In this document: piece after piece, positions 1 to 9,085 of the stretch
Position numbering within the stretch: the stretch's first letter is position 1
Layout: each line of letters starts with the position of its first letter
Position numbers and translations under genes: made by a program
The notes under the pieces: generated by a model
Database searches by the model: none
What the model was told of the DNA's origin: nothing
Seen by the model: the letters and a program-made list of their open reading frames with translations, nothing else
Assembly: GCA_026417295.1 (NCBI GenBank)
Contig: JAOADN010000017.1
Span: forward strand, 1 to 39,709
Length of the DNA: 39,709 nucleotides
Direction of reading: 5' to 3'
Origin: Paracoccaceae bacterium
GTDB lineage: Bacteria; Pseudomonadota; Alphaproteobacteria; Rhodobacterales; Rhodobacteraceae

Positions 1-19
1 AGATGTGTATAAGAGACAG
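1..19 (+). other. Tn5 mosaic end / Nextera adapter remnant
   Basis: The first 19 bases match the hyperactive Tn5 mosaic end used in Nextera libraries base for base. This is library-preparation sequence left on a contig end, not genomic DNA. Reading through it in the frame of the first gene gives the artefactual peptide MCIRDR. Genomic sequence begins at about base 20. Confidence 0.95.
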
Positions 20-20
20 G

Positions 21-410
21 GCATGGGCGCAGGAGGCGCCGGAGGCGCCGGAGGCGGAGGAGGCGGCGGGCGGGGCGATCGCCGTCCCCTCGGCGCAGGA
101 GGTGACGTTCCTCGACACGGTGCAGGGCGCGCCGGGGCCCGAGGGCCTGACGGTGCGCTTCCGCTTCCTTGCCCCGGCCATCGCCCGCGAGGGCGGCACG
201 GTCGGGCCCGAGGCGGCGCTGGCGGACATGCAGGCGCTGTGCGACGGCTTCGCCCTGCCGCGGCTGCCGGCGACGGGGCCGATGCCGGCGCAGGTGATCA
301 TCAGCCTTGCGGACCGGCCCGTCCCCTTCGGCGAGCCCGCCCCCGAGGCGACGCAGTATTTCGAGGCCTATGCCGTGGTGGACGGGCGATGCGAGAGGGA
401 GGACTTCTGA
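21..410 (+). CDS. DUF6497-like protein, 5'-truncated
   Basis: This is the C-terminal 129 residues of a gene whose start lies off the contig; the bases before it are adapter. After an acidic Glu/Ala/Pro-rich stretch, the fragment holds motifs I associate with DUF6497, a Rhodobacterales family often mislabelled acetolactate synthase: RFRFLAPAI, a central LCDGFALP, the segment VIISLADRPVPFG, and PEATQYFEAY with a final Cys before the acidic end. The function is unknown. In this order I remember this family next to pccB and pccA, which fits the PCC gene 1.4 kb downstream. The family call is from memory of conserved motifs. Confidence 0.6.
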   Translation, partial: AWAQEAPEAPEAEEAAGGAIAVPSAQEVTFLDTVQGAPGPEGLTVRFRFLAPAIAREGGTVGPEAALADMQALCDGFALPRLPATGPMPAQVIISLADRPVPFGEPAPEATQYFEAYAVVDGRCEREDF

Positions 411-579
411 TGGCGGTGGCGGCGTCGGCGCTGCGGGCGGGGGCGCTGCGGGCGGGGGCCGGCGACGGCGCGGCCTTGCGGCCGAGCGCGGGCGGTGCGA
501 CTGTGGCCGCGCCCGGATGCAGCCGGGGCCGGCGGACCCCGAACGGGGCGAAGGCCGGACGCACAAGCAGGAGAAGCCC

Positions 580-699
580 ATGTCGAAGAAGATCGTCCTT
601 GCCGCAATGCTCGTCGCCCTTGTCGGCGCCTGCGCGCCCAAGCCCGAGCCCGCCCCGGCCCCCGTCACCGAGGAGCCCGTCTCGACCGGCAAGCTCTGA
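580..699 (+). CDS. Small lipoprotein (39 aa)
   Basis: This very short gene has a good ribosome-binding site (AGGAG at 569-573, 6 nt before ATG). The product is a lipoprotein precursor: an MSKK start, a hydrophobic stretch, and a lipobox LVGAC at about residues 14-18. The Cys would be acylated by Lgt and LspA. The mature part is only about 22 residues, mostly Pro, Glu and Ala (KPEPAPAPVTEEPVST), which looks like an unstructured membrane-anchored tail. The role is unknown. It sits between DUF6497 and a hypothetical gene on the same strand. Confidence 0.7.
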   Translation: MSKKIVLAAMLVALVGACAPKPEPAPAPVTEEPVSTGKL

Positions 700-747
700 C
701 CTGCCAGGGCGGGGCGCGCCGGGCGCGCCGGCCGCGGGAGGGCCGCC

Positions 748-1092
748 ATGCTGAAGCACCGCGGCTTTCCCGGCCGCCTGCCCGGCACCGATTTCCAGTT
801 CACGATCCGCCGCGCCAACCCCAGGGGGGCGACGCGGCTTGTCGCACGCGAACGCTATCGCGACCGCGCCCCGGCCGACCGGCGCGCGGACGCGGCCTTC
901 ATGGCCGCGCTCTGGGCGCATTTCGGCGCCGAGCCCTTCATGCGCGGCAACCTCGATGCCGGGCGCCTGTCCTGGCTCTTCGGGCGCGAGGTGATTCCCG
1001 CGACGGAGGATTTCGACCCCGAGAGCTACGAGGCGCTGCTCAGGATCGACGTCGCGAAGGCCCGCGCGAGCTTTCCCGAGGCGCTGCCATGA
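748..1092 (+). CDS. Hypothetical protein (114 aa)
   Basis: The ATG at 748 has a GGGAGG ribosome-binding sequence about 7 nt upstream. The 114-residue product has no signal peptide or membrane segment. It starts basic (KHRGFPGRLPGTDFQFTIRR), has an Ala/Arg-rich middle and an acidic, aromatic C-terminal half (WLFGREVIPATEDFDPESYEALL). I do not recognise a family. Its codon use matches the neighbours and it is collinear with the upstream lipoprotein and the downstream PCC gene, so it is probably real and cytoplasmic. A terminator-like hairpin lies about 190 bp downstream. Confidence 0.6.
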   Translation: MLKHRGFPGRLPGTDFQFTIRRANPRGATRLVARERYRDRAPADRRADAAFMAALWAHFGAEPFMRGNLDAGRLSWLFGREVIPATEDFDPESYEALLRIDVAKARASFPEALP

Positions 1093-1278
1093 GCCGCCTC
1101 GGCACAAGGCCGCCGGTCGGGCGGGGGGCCGCCCGGCGCTTCGTTGCCGAGGGGCGGGGGTCACGGAAGTTTGCCTTTGCAGGCGGGGCGGCGGCGCCGC
1201 AGTCTGGGCGCGGGGCGGCACCCTCCAGCATCCACGCCGTCCCGGTTTGTCAATACCGTTACCCTTCCCCTTTGTTCT

Positions 1279-1303
1279 GGCCTGGCTCCCCCCGAGCCAG
1301 GCC
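1279..1303 (+). terminator. Terminator-like hairpin, 10-bp stem
   Basis: A perfect inverted repeat (GGCCTGGCTC / GAGCCAGGCC) encloses a loop of five C residues and is followed by GCCTTTCT. The stem is strong and the T run is short. It lies in the 373-bp gap between the 114-aa hypothetical gene and the next lipoprotein and probably ends the upstream transcript. The rest of this gap shows no convincing gene; a possible reading frame through it crosses this hairpin. Confidence 0.6.
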
Positions 1304-1396
1304 GCCTTTCTGCGGCAGGGGCGGATGCGGCGGAGCCGGCGGCGCGCTGCTGCCGCTTCGGCAGGCGGTTGCCGACGGTGCCGCCTCACGGCGAAT

Positions 1397-1428
1397 TTGC
1401 TTTCGCGGGCCGGCGCGGCGTGTAGAAT
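1397..1428 (+). promoter_or_regulatory. Possible promoter for the lipoprotein gene at 1466
   Basis: TAGAAT (1423-1428) resembles a -10 element and lies 37 bp upstream of the lipoprotein start, in a locally AT-richer patch. The best -35 matches (TTGCTT at 1397, or TTTCGC at 1401) give spacers of 20 or 16 bp, so the match is weak. Confidence 0.3.
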
Positions 1429-1465
1429 GTCCGGCAATAACAACACTTGCTGGAGGCAGAGCAGG

Positions 1466-1678
1466 ATGCGGATTGTCAGGATCGGTGCCGTCATGGCCGT
1501 GGCCGTCCTTGCGGCGGGCTGCGAGGGCCAGTCGCAGATGGACCGGGCGCTCATGGGCGGGCTTACCGGGGCGCTTCTGGGCGACGCCACGCATAACGAC
1601 GTGGGCACCAGCGCGGCCGTCGGCGCCCTTGCCGGCATGGTCAGCTGCGGCGTTCAGGGCCTGCCGCCCTGCAGCTGA
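1466..1678 (+). CDS. Small glycine-zipper-like lipoprotein (70 aa)
   Basis: ATG at 1466 follows GGAGG (1452-1456). The product has an N-terminal hydrophobic signal and a lipobox LAAGC, with the lipidated Cys near residue 19. The mature part carries small-residue repeats (MGGLTGALLGDA, AAVGALAGM) like the glycine-zipper segments of outer-membrane lipoproteins of the SmpA/YmgG type, and two more Cys near the C-terminus (SCGVQGLPPCS) that could form a disulfide. The specific role is unknown. A GC-rich hairpin follows it, and pccA begins 129 bp downstream. Confidence 0.65.
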   Translation: MRIVRIGAVMAVAVLAAGCEGQSQMDRALMGGLTGALLGDATHNDVGTSAAVGALAGMVSCGVQGLPPCS

Positions 1679-1686
1679 GGCCGGGC

Positions 1687-1710
1687 CTGGCGCGCGCCTG
1701 AGCGCGCCGG
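1687..1710 (+). terminator. GC-rich hairpin after the lipoprotein gene
   Basis: The arms GGCGCGC (1689-1695) and GCGCGCC (1702-1708) flank a 6-nt loop and can be extended by a G-U and a C-G pair. There is no T tract, so termination strength is uncertain. Confidence 0.35.
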
Positions 1711-1807
1711 CCGGAAACGGATACCGCGCCGTCCGGGGCCGCCCGGGCGGCGCCTTGCCATGCGCGGGTCCCGCCGCGGGGGGCGGCGGAGGCGGCCGGG
1801 GGGAGCC

Positions 1808-3829
1808 ATGTTCAAGAAGATCCTGATCGCCAACCGGGGCGAGATCGCCTGCCGGGTCATCAAGACCGCGCGTCGCATGGGCATCGCCACGGTCGCCGTC
1901 CATTCCGAGGCCGATCGGGGGGCCCTGCATGTGCGCATGGCCGACGAGGCGGTGGCGATCGGTCCGGCCCCGGCCGCGCAGTCCTACCTGGTCATCGAGC
2001 GCATCCTCGATGCGGTGCGCCGCACCGGGGCGGAGGCCGTGCATCCCGGCTATGGATTCCTGAGCGAGAACATGGCCTTCGCCGCCGCACTGGAACGCGA
2101 GGGCGTGACCTTCATCGGGCCGCCTTCGGGCGCCATCGAGGCGATGGGCGACAAGATCGCCTCGAAGCGGATCGCCATGGAGGCCGGGGTCTCGACGGTG
2201 CCGGGATGGATGGGCGTCATCGCCGATGCCGACGAGGCGGTGCGGATCAGCCGCGAGATCGGCTATCCGGTGATGCTCAAGGCCTCGGCCGGGGGCGGCG
2301 GCAAGGGGATGCGCATCGCCCATGACGATGCCGGGGCGCGGGCCGGGTTCCAGGCCAGCCGCAACGAGGCCAGGGCGAGCTTCGGCGACGACCGCATCTT
2401 CATCGAGAAGTTCGTGAGCCGCCCGCGGCACATCGAGATCCAGGTCCTTGCGGACCGGCACGGCAACTGCATCCACCTCAACGAACGCGAATGCTCGATC
2501 CAGCGGCGCAACCAGAAGGTCATCGAGGAGGCGCCCTCGCCCTTCCTCGACGCGCCGACGCGGGCGGCCATGGGGGCGCAGGCCTGCGCGCTGGCCCGCG
2601 CGGTGGGCTATGCGAGCGCCGGCACGGTGGAATTCATCGTCGACGGCGAGCGCAACTTCTACTTCCTCGAGATGAACACGCGCCTGCAGGTCGAGCATCC
2701 GGTGACCGAGCTGATCACCGGCATCGACCTGGTGGAGCAGATGATCCGCGTGGCCTGTGGCGAGCCGCTGGCCCTTGCGCAGGAGGATGTCGGCATCCGC
2801 GGCTGGGCCCTGGAGAGCCGGCTCTATGCCGAGGACCCCTACCGCAACTTCCTGCCCTCGACCGGGCGGCTCACGCGCTACCGCCCGCCGGCCGAGACGG
2901 CCGGGCCGGACCGCGCCGTGCGCAACGACACGGGCGTCCACGAGGGCGGCGAGATCAGCATGTACTACGACCCGATGATCGCCAAGCTCTGCACCTGGGC
3001 GCCGACGCGCGCGGGCGCGCTGGAGGCGATGCGGACGGCGCTGGACGAGTTCGAGGTCGAGGGGATCGGCCACAACCTGCCCTTCTGCCGCACGGTCATG
3101 GATCATCCGCGCTTCGTGGCCGGCGACATCACGACGGCCTTCATCGCCGAGGAATTCCCCGACGGCTTCCGGGGGGCGGAGCTGCCCGAGGCGGCGCTGC
3201 GCGACATCGCCGCCGCGGCCGCCGCGATGCACCGCGTCGCCGAGATCCGCCGGACGCGGATCTCGGGCCGGCTGGGCAACCACGAGCGGCGGGTCGGGGA
3301 CGACTGGGTGGTGGATGTCGCCGGGCGGCCCTTTGCGGTGCATGTCGGGGCCGATCCGCGGGGCGCCACGATCCGCTTTGCCGATGGCGCCCCGTCGCGC
3401 CGCGTCGAATCGGACTGGGTGCCGGGGCAGTCCCTGGCGCGGCTGCGCCTTGCCGGGGAGGGCGGGGCGGGGGAGCGGCCGCTGGTGATGAAGGTCGGCA
3501 AGATCCCGATGGGATTCCGGCTGCGCACCCAGGGGGCCGATCTTGCCGTGCGCGTCATGACGCCGCGGCAGGCCGAGCTTGACCGGCTGATGCCGGTGAA
3601 GGCGCCGCCCGACACCTCGAAGGTGCTGGTCTGCCCGATGCCGGGCCTTGTCGTCAGCATCGCCGTCAGCGAGGGCGAGGAGGTCGAGGAGGGGCAGGCG
3701 CTGGCCACCGTCGAGGCGATGAAGATGGAGAACACGCTGCGCGCCGAGCGCAAGGCGAGGGTCCGGGCGATCCGCGTCGCGCCGGGGGCGAGCCTGAAGG
3801 TGGACGACGTGATCCTGGAGTTCGACTGA
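1808..3829 (+). CDS. pccA: Propionyl-CoA carboxylase, alpha (biotin-containing) subunit
   Basis: This 673-residue protein carboxylates its own biotin with ATP and bicarbonate; the beta subunit then transfers CO2 to propionyl-CoA, giving (S)-methylmalonyl-CoA. The biotin carboxylase domain (about 1-450) opens with KKILIANRGEIACRVI, has the glycine-rich ATP loop ASAGGGGKGMRI and the EMNTRLQVEHPVTE signature. A linker/BT region follows. The C-terminal biotinyl domain has VEAMKMEN with the biotinylated Lys at residue 639, the usual 35th residue from the end. The length matches bacterial PccA rather than AccC (about 450) or pyruvate carboxylase (about 1,150). The GGGGG-rich site just before ATG 1808 fixes the start. 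pccB is not in the window and may lie left of the contig edge. Confidence 0.92.
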   Translation: MFKKILIANRGEIACRVIKTARRMGIATVAVHSEADRGALHVRMADEAVAIGPAPAAQSYLVIERILDAVRRTGAEAVHPGYGFLSENMAFAAALEREGVTFIGPPSGAIEAMGDKIASKRIAMEAGVSTVPGWMGVIADADEAVRISREIGYPVMLKASAGGGGKGMRIAHDDAGARAGFQASRNEARASFGDDRIFIEKFVSRPRHIEIQVLADRHGNCIHLNERECSIQRRNQKVIEEAPSPFLDAPTRAAMGAQACALARAVGYASAGTVEFIVDGERNFYFLEMNTRLQVEHPVTELITGIDLVEQMIRVACGEPLALAQEDVGIRGWALESRLYAEDPYRNFLPSTGRLTRYRPPAETAGPDRAVRNDTGVHEGGEISMYYDPMIAKLCTWAPTRAGALEAMRTALDEFEVEGIGHNLPFCRTVMDHPRFVAGDITTAFIAEEFPDGFRGAELPEAALRDIAAAAAAMHRVAEIRRTRISGRLGNHERRVGDDWVVDVAGRPFAVHVGADPRGATIRFADGAPSRRVESDWVPGQSLARLRLAGEGGAGERPLVMKVGKIPMGFRLRTQGADLAVRVMTPRQAELDRLMPVKAPPDTSKVLVCPMPGLVVSIAVSEGEEVEEGQALATVEAMKMENTLRAERKARVRAIRVAPGASLKVDDVILEFD

Positions 3830-3840
3830 TGCGCGCCGCG

Positions 3841-4347
<507 letters not shown>

Positions 4348-4421
4348 GACATCTCCTTGCCAGCCGGATATAGGCCGGCCGCCGCGGCGGCGCAAAGGGC
4401 GTTCACGGCGGAGAGGCGGTG

Positions 4422-6566
4422 ATGGGCGGCAAGGCGGCGGGGCCGGACCTGGCGGCGTGGCGGGCGCTGGCGGCGCGCGAGCTTGGCGGGCGCGATCCCG
4501 ACACGCTGGTGCGCGAGACGCTGGAGGGCATCCGCGTGAAGCCCCTCTATACCGGGGCGGACACGGCGGACCTTGCCCATATGGGGTCGCTGCCCGGCCT
4601 TGCCCCTTTCCTGCGCGGCGTGCGGGCGACGATGTATGCCGGCCGGCCCTGGACGATCCGGCAATATGCGGGCTTTTCCACGGCCGAGGAGTCGAACGCC
4701 TTCTACCGCAGGGCCCTGGCCGCCGGGCAGCAGGGCGTCTCGGTCGCCTTCGACCTGGCCACGCATCGCGGCTATGACAGCGACCACCCGCGCGTGGTGG
4801 GCGACGTCGGCAAGGCGGGCGTCGCGATCGACAGCGTCGAGGACATGAAGATCCTGTTCGACGGCATCCCGCTCGACCGGGTGTCGGTCAGCATGACGAT
4901 GAACGGCGCGGTGATCCCGGTGCTGGCGAGCTTCATCGTGGCGGGCGAGGAGCAGGGGGTGGAGCGCCGGCTGCTCTCCGGCACGATCCAGAACGACATC
5001 CTGAAGGAGTTCATGGTGCGGAACACCTATGTCTATCCGCCCGAGCCCTCGATGCGGATCGTCGCCGACATCATCGAATACACCGCGGCCGAGATGCCGA
5101 AGTTCAACTCGATCTCGATCTCGGGCTACCACATGCAGGAGGCCGGCGCGAACCTGGTGCAGGAGCTTGCCTTCACGCTGGCCGACGGGCGCGAATACGT
5201 GCGCGCGGCGCTGGCCCGCGGCATGGACGTGGACGCCTTCGCGCCGCGCCTCAGTTTCTTCTTCGCGATCGGCATGGACTTCTTCATGGAGGCCGCGAAG
5301 CTGCGTGCGGCGCGGCTTCTGTGGCACCGGATCATGGAGGGATTCGGCGCGCGGAAGCCCGAATCCCTGATGCTGCGCACCCATTGCCAGACCTCGGGCG
5401 TGAGCCTGCAGGAGCAGGACCCGTTCAACAACGTCGTGCGCACCGCCTACGAGGCGATGGCGGCCGTCCTTGGCGGCACGCAGTCCCTGCATACCAACGC
5501 GCTGGACGAGGCGATGGCGCTGCCTTCCGACTTCGCCGCCCGCATCGCGCGGAACACCCAGCTGATCCTGCAGGAGGAAACCGGGATCACCCGCGTCGTC
5601 GATCCGCTCGCCGGCAGCTACTACGTGGAAAGCCTGACGGCGGAGCTGGCCGGCAAGGCCTGGGCGCTGATCGAGGAGGTCGAGGCGATGGGCGGCATGA
5701 CGAAGGCGGTCATGTCGGGCATGCCGAAGCTGCGCATCGAGGAAACGGCCGCCCGGCGGCAGGCGATGATCGACCGCGGCGAGGAGGTGATCGTCGGCGT
5801 GAACAGGTACCGGCCCGAGCGCGAGGAGCCGGTCGAGATCCGCGACATCGACAATACAGCCGTGCGCGAGGCGCAGGTCGCCCGGCTTGCGCGGATCCGC
5901 GCGGAGCGCGACGCGGCAGCCTGCGCAGCGGCGCTCGAGGGGCTGGAACGCGCGGCGCGCGGGGGCGGGAACCTGCTGGAGGCGGCGATCGCCGCGGCGC
6001 GGGCCCGGGCGACGGTGGGAGAGATCAGCATGGCGATGGAGAAGGTCTTCGGGCGCCATCAGGCCGAGGTCAGGACGCTGGCCGGGGTCTACGGCGCGGC
6101 CTGGGCGGGCGATGCCGAGTTCGAGGCGATGGCCCGCGATGTCGCGGCCTTCGCCGAGGAAGAGGGGCGCCGGCCGCGGATGCTGGTCGTCAAGATGGGC
6201 CAGGACGGCCACGACCGCGGCGCCAAGGTGATCGCCACCGCCTTTGCCGACATCGGCTTCGACGTGGACGTGGGGCCCCTGTTCCAGACCCCGGAAGAGG
6301 CCGCGCAGGACGCCATCGACAACGATGTGCATGTCGTCGGCGTCTCGAGCCAGGCGGCGGGCCACAGGACGCTGGCGCCGCGGCTTGTCGAGGCGCTGAA
6401 GGCGAAGGGGGCGGGCGAGATCATCGTCGTCTGCGGCGGCGTCATCCCGCAGAAGGATCACGAATTCCTGAAGGCGGCCGGCGTGAAGGCGATCTTCGGG
6501 CCGGGCACCAACATCCCGGCGGCGGCGCGCGAGATCATGGGGCTGATCCGGGCGGCGCGCGGCTAG
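4422..6566 (+). CDS. mcm: Methylmalonyl-CoA mutase, adenosylcobalamin-dependent
   Basis: The 714-aa protein isomerises (R)-methylmalonyl-CoA to succinyl-CoA, the last step that feeds propionyl-CoA into the TCA cycle. The N-terminal TIM-barrel domain has typical stretches ([51 protein letters not shown]). The C-terminal B12-binding domain carries the DxHxxG motif at D595-H597-G600, where His597 is the lower cobalt ligand, followed by [11 protein letters not shown] and [12 protein letters not shown]. It is a complete single-chain (homodimer-type) mutase. GTG 4419 is immediately upstream; ATG 4422, 5 nt after GAGAGG, is preferred. It works with pccA 0.6 kb upstream. No methylmalonyl-CoA epimerase is evident in the window. 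Confidence 0.95.
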   Translation: MGGKAAGPDLAAWRALAARELGGRDPDTLVRETLEGIRVKPLYTGADTADLAHMGSLPGLAPFLRGVRATMYAGRPWTIRQYAGFSTAEESNAFYRRALAAGQQGVSVAFDLATHRGYDSDHPRVVGDVGKAGVAIDSVEDMKILFDGIPLDRVSVSMTMNGAVIPVLASFIVAGEEQGVERRLLSGTIQNDILKEFMVRNTYVYPPEPSMRIVADIIEYTAAEMPKFNSISISGYHMQEAGANLVQELAFTLADGREYVRAALARGMDVDAFAPRLSFFFAIGMDFFMEAAKLRAARLLWHRIMEGFGARKPESLMLRTHCQTSGVSLQEQDPFNNVVRTAYEAMAAVLGGTQSLHTNALDEAMALPSDFAARIARNTQLILQEETGITRVVDPLAGSYYVESLTAELAGKAWALIEEVEAMGGMTKAVMSGMPKLRIEETAARRQAMIDRGEEVIVGVNRYRPEREEPVEIRDIDNTAVREAQVARLARIRAERDAAACAAALEGLERAARGGGNLLEAAIAAARARATVGEISMAMEKVFGRHQAEVRTLAGVYGAAWAGDAEFEAMARDVAAFAEEEGRRPRMLVVKMGQDGHDRGAKVIATAFADIGFDVDVGPLFQTPEEAAQDAIDNDVHVVGVSSQAAGHRTLAPRLVEALKAKGAGEIIVVCGGVIPQKDHEFLKAAGVKAIFGPGTNIPAAAREIMGLIRAARG

Positions 6567-6573
6567 GGCGGGC

Positions 6574-6598
6574 CCCGGCAGGCCGGGGGCTTGCCGGG
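6574..6598 (+). terminator. Hairpin downstream of the mutase gene
   Basis: CCCGGCA (6574-6580) pairs with TGCCGGG (6592-6598) across an 11-nt loop, 7 bp after the mutase stop codon. It lacks a T tract. The rest of the 142-bp gap also contains the 14-bp palindrome CCGTGCCGGCACGG at 6667-6680, 28 bp before the next start, whose role is unknown. Confidence 0.35.
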
Positions 6599-6708
6599 CG
6601 CAGCGCCCGCAGCCGGGCCCGAAGGTCCGCGATTGCCGATTCGCCCCGCCGGGCGCAGCATCCGGCCCGTGCCGGCACGGCGGCCGGGGGGAAGGGAGAG
6701 GACGGGAC

Positions 6709-7095
6709 ATGCTGGACCATGTGGGCTTCAAGGTCACGGATTTCGCCCGCGCGAAGGCCTTCTACGCCGCGGCCCTGGCGCCGCTCGGCCATGCGCTGGT
6801 GATGGAGATCACCGACGCCCAGACCGGCGGGCACGGGGCGCATGCGGGCTTCGGCGCGGGGCATCCCGATTTCTGGATCGGCACGGGGCGGCCGGCGGCG
6901 ACCGGCGTTCACGTCGCCTTCCGCGCGAAGGACCGCGCGACGGTCGATGCCTTTCACGCGGCGGCGCTGGCGGCGGGCGGGCGCGACAACGGCGCGCCGG
7001 GGCTGAGGCCGCACTACCACAGGGACTATTACGGGGCCTTCGTGCTTGACCCCGACGGCAACAACGTCGAGGCGGTCTGCCACGACCCCGCCTGA
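6709..7095 (+). CDS. VOC-family (glyoxalase/dioxygenase fold) protein
   Basis: This 128-residue single-module vicinal-oxygen-chelate protein begins MLDHVGFKVTDFARAKAFY and ends with YYGAFVLDPDGNNVEAVCH. The N-terminal His and the Glu of NNVEAV are the usual metal-ligand positions, so it may bind a divalent metal. The substrate is unknown. It follows methylmalonyl-CoA mutase, and methylmalonyl-CoA epimerase is also a VOC protein, but the sequence resembles the short lactoylglutathione-lyase-like group and not epimerases. GGGAGAGG upstream supports ATG 6709. It converges on nhaA with 10 bp between stops. Confidence 0.8.
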   Translation: MLDHVGFKVTDFARAKAFYAAALAPLGHALVMEITDAQTGGHGAHAGFGAGHPDFWIGTGRPAATGVHVAFRAKDRATVDAFHAAALAAGGRDNGAPGLRPHYHRDYYGAFVLDPDGNNVEAVCHDPA

Positions 7096-7105
7096 GGGCG
7101 CAGGT

Positions 7106-8311
7106 TCAGGCGCGGGCGGGGCGTGCGGCGGCTTCCGCCGGGGCATCCGCCGGGGCGGCCCGCGCGAGGCGCAGCACGAGATAGCCCAGAAGGGCCGCCG
7201 CCGCCGAGCCCGACAGGACGCCGATGCGCACGCCGTTCATCATCGCGGGATCCTCGAAGCCGAGCGAGCCGATGAAGAGCGACATGGTGAAGCCGATGCC
7301 GGCGATGCAGGCGACGCCGTAGACCTGGGTCCAGCTTGCGCCGTGCGGCAGCCGGGCGAGGCCGAGCCTGACCATCGCCCAGGTCGTGCCGAGGACGCCG
7401 ATCTGCTTGCCGAGGAAGAGACCCAGCGCGATGCCGAGGGGCAGGGGCGCGATCAGGTCGGCCGGGCGCATGCCTGCAAGCACCACGCCGGCATTGGCGA
7501 AGGCGAAGACCGGCAGGATGAGGAAGTAGACATAGGGCGGCAGCGCATGTTCGAGCGCATGCAGGGGCGAGCTGCCGAAGCGGTCGGCCAGCGGGATGAA
7601 GAGCGCGACCAGCACGCCGGCGACGGTGGCATGGACCCCCGATTTCAGGATCAGGAACCACAGGACCGCGCCGAACAGGACATAGGGGGCGATGCGGTGG
7701 ACCCCGGCCCGGTTCATCAGCGCGAGCACGGCGAGCGGCAGCGCGGCGAGCAGGAGGTAGGCGGCATGCAGCTCTTCGGAATAGAACAGCGCGATGATGA
7801 CGATCGCCCCGAGGTCGTCGAGGATGGCGAGCGTCAGCAGGAAGAGCTTGAGCGAGGCCGGCACGCCGCGCCCGACGAGCGCCAGAACGCCGATGGCGAA
7901 GGCGATGTCGGTCGCCGCCGGGATCGCCCAGCCCTGGTGCAGTTCGGGATGGGCGCGGGTGACGAGAAGGTAGATGAGCGCGGGCAGGGCCATGCCGCCG
8001 AGGGCCGCCATGCCGGGCAGGGCCGCGTCGCGGCGGTTGCGGAGCTTGCCCTCGAGGAACTCGCGCTTGAGCTCGAGCCCGACGAGGAAGAAGAAGACCG
8101 GCATGAGGCCGTCGTTGATCCACAGGAGGAGCGGCTTGACGAGCCGCGCCTCGCCGAGGACGAAGCCGAAGGGCTGGGCGAGGAGCGCCTCGTAGGCGCC
8201 GGCGAGGGGCGAGTTGGCGACGATCATCGCCGCCGCCGCGGCCAGCATCAGCACAACGCCGCCCGCCGCCTCGTGCCGGAAGAGTCGCGTCAGCGTGTCG
8301 GCGATGGCCAT
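7106..8311 (-). CDS. nhaA: Na+/H+ antiporter NhaA
   Basis: This inner-membrane antiporter exports Na+ or Li+ in exchange for protons. The 401-aa product has about 12 hydrophobic segments and the family's key residues: ATDIAFAIG with Asp135 and LAILDDLGAIVIIALFY with the adjacent pair Asp165-Asp166, equivalent to E. coli Asp133 and Asp163-Asp164. The N-terminal part has FLVGLELKREFLEG, also typical. ATG 8311 follows GGAAGG and removes a 27-residue Pro-rich extension that would come from the ATG at 8392. It is monocistronic and divergent from the VOC/acetyltransferase pair. A 679-codon open frame on the other strand here is a GC artefact. Confidence 0.95.
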   Translation of the reverse strand: MAIADTLTRLFRHEAAGGVVLMLAAAAAMIVANSPLAGAYEALLAQPFGFVLGEARLVKPLLLWINDGLMPVFFFLVGLELKREFLEGKLRNRRDAALPGMAALGGMALPALIYLLVTRAHPELHQGWAIPAATDIAFAIGVLALVGRGVPASLKLFLLTLAILDDLGAIVIIALFYSEELHAAYLLLAALPLAVLALMNRAGVHRIAPYVLFGAVLWFLILKSGVHATVAGVLVALFIPLADRFGSSPLHALEHALPPYVYFLILPVFAFANAGVVLAGMRPADLIAPLPLGIALGLFLGKQIGVLGTTWAMVRLGLARLPHGASWTQVYGVACIAGIGFTMSLFIGSLGFEDPAMMNGVRIGVLSGSAAAALLGYLVLRLARAAPADAPAEAAARPARA

Positions 8312-8470
8312 CCCGTCTTCCTTCCCTGTCCGCGGCGGTCCGTCGGCCAGAGATGGGGGCGGGGGCGGGCATGTCAACTCGAAACCGGCCATGGCGGGAT
8401 GCGGCGCGGGCGTCTAGGACTGTGCGCAAGGCGCGCGCCGGCGCGCTTGGCCGGGGGCCGGGAGGAAGGG

Positions 8471-9085
8471 GTGGCGGAGCTGTGGATCGATCATGTCGTG
8501 GTGACTGCGCCGTCGCTGGAAGAAGGCGCGGCGCTGGTCGCGGGACGGCTGGGCCGGACCCCGGTGCCGGGCGGGCGGCATGCGCTGATGGGCACGCACA
8601 ACCTGCTTCTGGGGCTGGGGCCGGGGCTGTATCTCGAGGTCATCGCGATCGATCCCGCGGCGCCGCCGCCGGGCCGGCCGCGCTGGTTCCGGCTGGACGA
8701 GCGGCGGGGCGGGGCGGCCCTGACGAACTGGGTGGCGCGGACCGGCGACCTGGACGCGGCGCTGGCGGCGGCCCCGCCCGGCGCCGGCCTGGCCACCGAC
8801 CTTGCCCGCGGCGACTACCGCTGGCGCTTCGGCGTGCCGGACGACGGGCGGCTGCCGTTCGACGACGTGTTCCCGGCGCTGATCGAGTGGCGGGGCGGCC
8901 GGCACCCGGCCGACGACCTGCCCGACAGCGGCTGCCGCCTGGCGGGGCTGACGCTGCGTCACCCCGATGCGGCGGGGCTGCGCCTTGCGCTGGGCGCGGG
9001 CGATGCGCGCCTGAGGATCGAGCCGGGGCCGGCGGGCCTGTCGGCCCGGATCGCCCTGCCGGGGGGCGGGGAGGCCCTGCTGTGA
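8471..9085 (+). CDS. Glyoxalase-like domain (VOC) protein
   Basis: Translation starts at GTG 8471, directly behind GGAGGAAGGG; there is no in-frame ATG nearby. The 204-aa product opens with WIDHVVVTAPSLEEGAALV and has GTHNLLLGLGPGLYLEVIAIDP, the hallmark of the Glyoxalase_3-like group, in which one chain contains two VOC half-modules. The second half (GCRLAGLTLRHPDAAGLRLAL) supports this. The substrate is unknown. It overlaps the following acetyltransferase by 4 bp (GTGA), so the two are translationally coupled. Confidence 0.8.
   Translation: MAELWIDHVVVTAPSLEEGAALVAGRLGRTPVPGGRHALMGTHNLLLGLGPGLYLEVIAIDPAAPPPGRPRWFRLDERRGGAALTNWVARTGDLDAALAAAPPGAGLATDLARGDYRWRFGVPDDGRLPFDDVFPALIEWRGGRHPADDLPDSGCRLAGLTLRHPDAAGLRLALGAGDARLRIEPGPAGLSARIALPGGGEALL

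Noticed and set aside
410-754. Reading frame beginning at the ATG overlapping the DUF6497 stop codon
   Set aside because: It encodes Arg/Gly/Ala-rich low-complexity sequence and overlaps the lipoprotein gene at 580-699, which has a proper ribosome site and lipobox.
1144-1425. Possible 93-aa gene in the 1093-1465 gap
   Set aside because: It crosses the 1279-1303 hairpin, has Arg/Gly/Pro-rich composition, no recognisable motif and no clear ribosome site.
1259-3343. 694-codon minus-strand frame antisense to pccA
   Set aside because: It is antisense to a clear biotin carboxylase, is His/Arg/Asp-rich with no motif, and crosses a terminator hairpin and a lipoprotein gene.
6709-7095. VOC protein as methylmalonyl-CoA epimerase
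   Set aside because: The position suggests it, but the motifs match short glyoxalase-like proteins, and epimerases are longer with a different N-terminal signature. Left as a generic VOC protein.
7046-9085. 679-codon open frame antisense to nhaA, running into the VOC gene
   Set aside because: Its upstream two thirds mirror the NhaA coding strand and read as Arg/Asp/Gly/Glu-rich low-complexity protein. Only the part after 8471, which is the VOC gene, has family motifs. High GC makes long antisense frames common.
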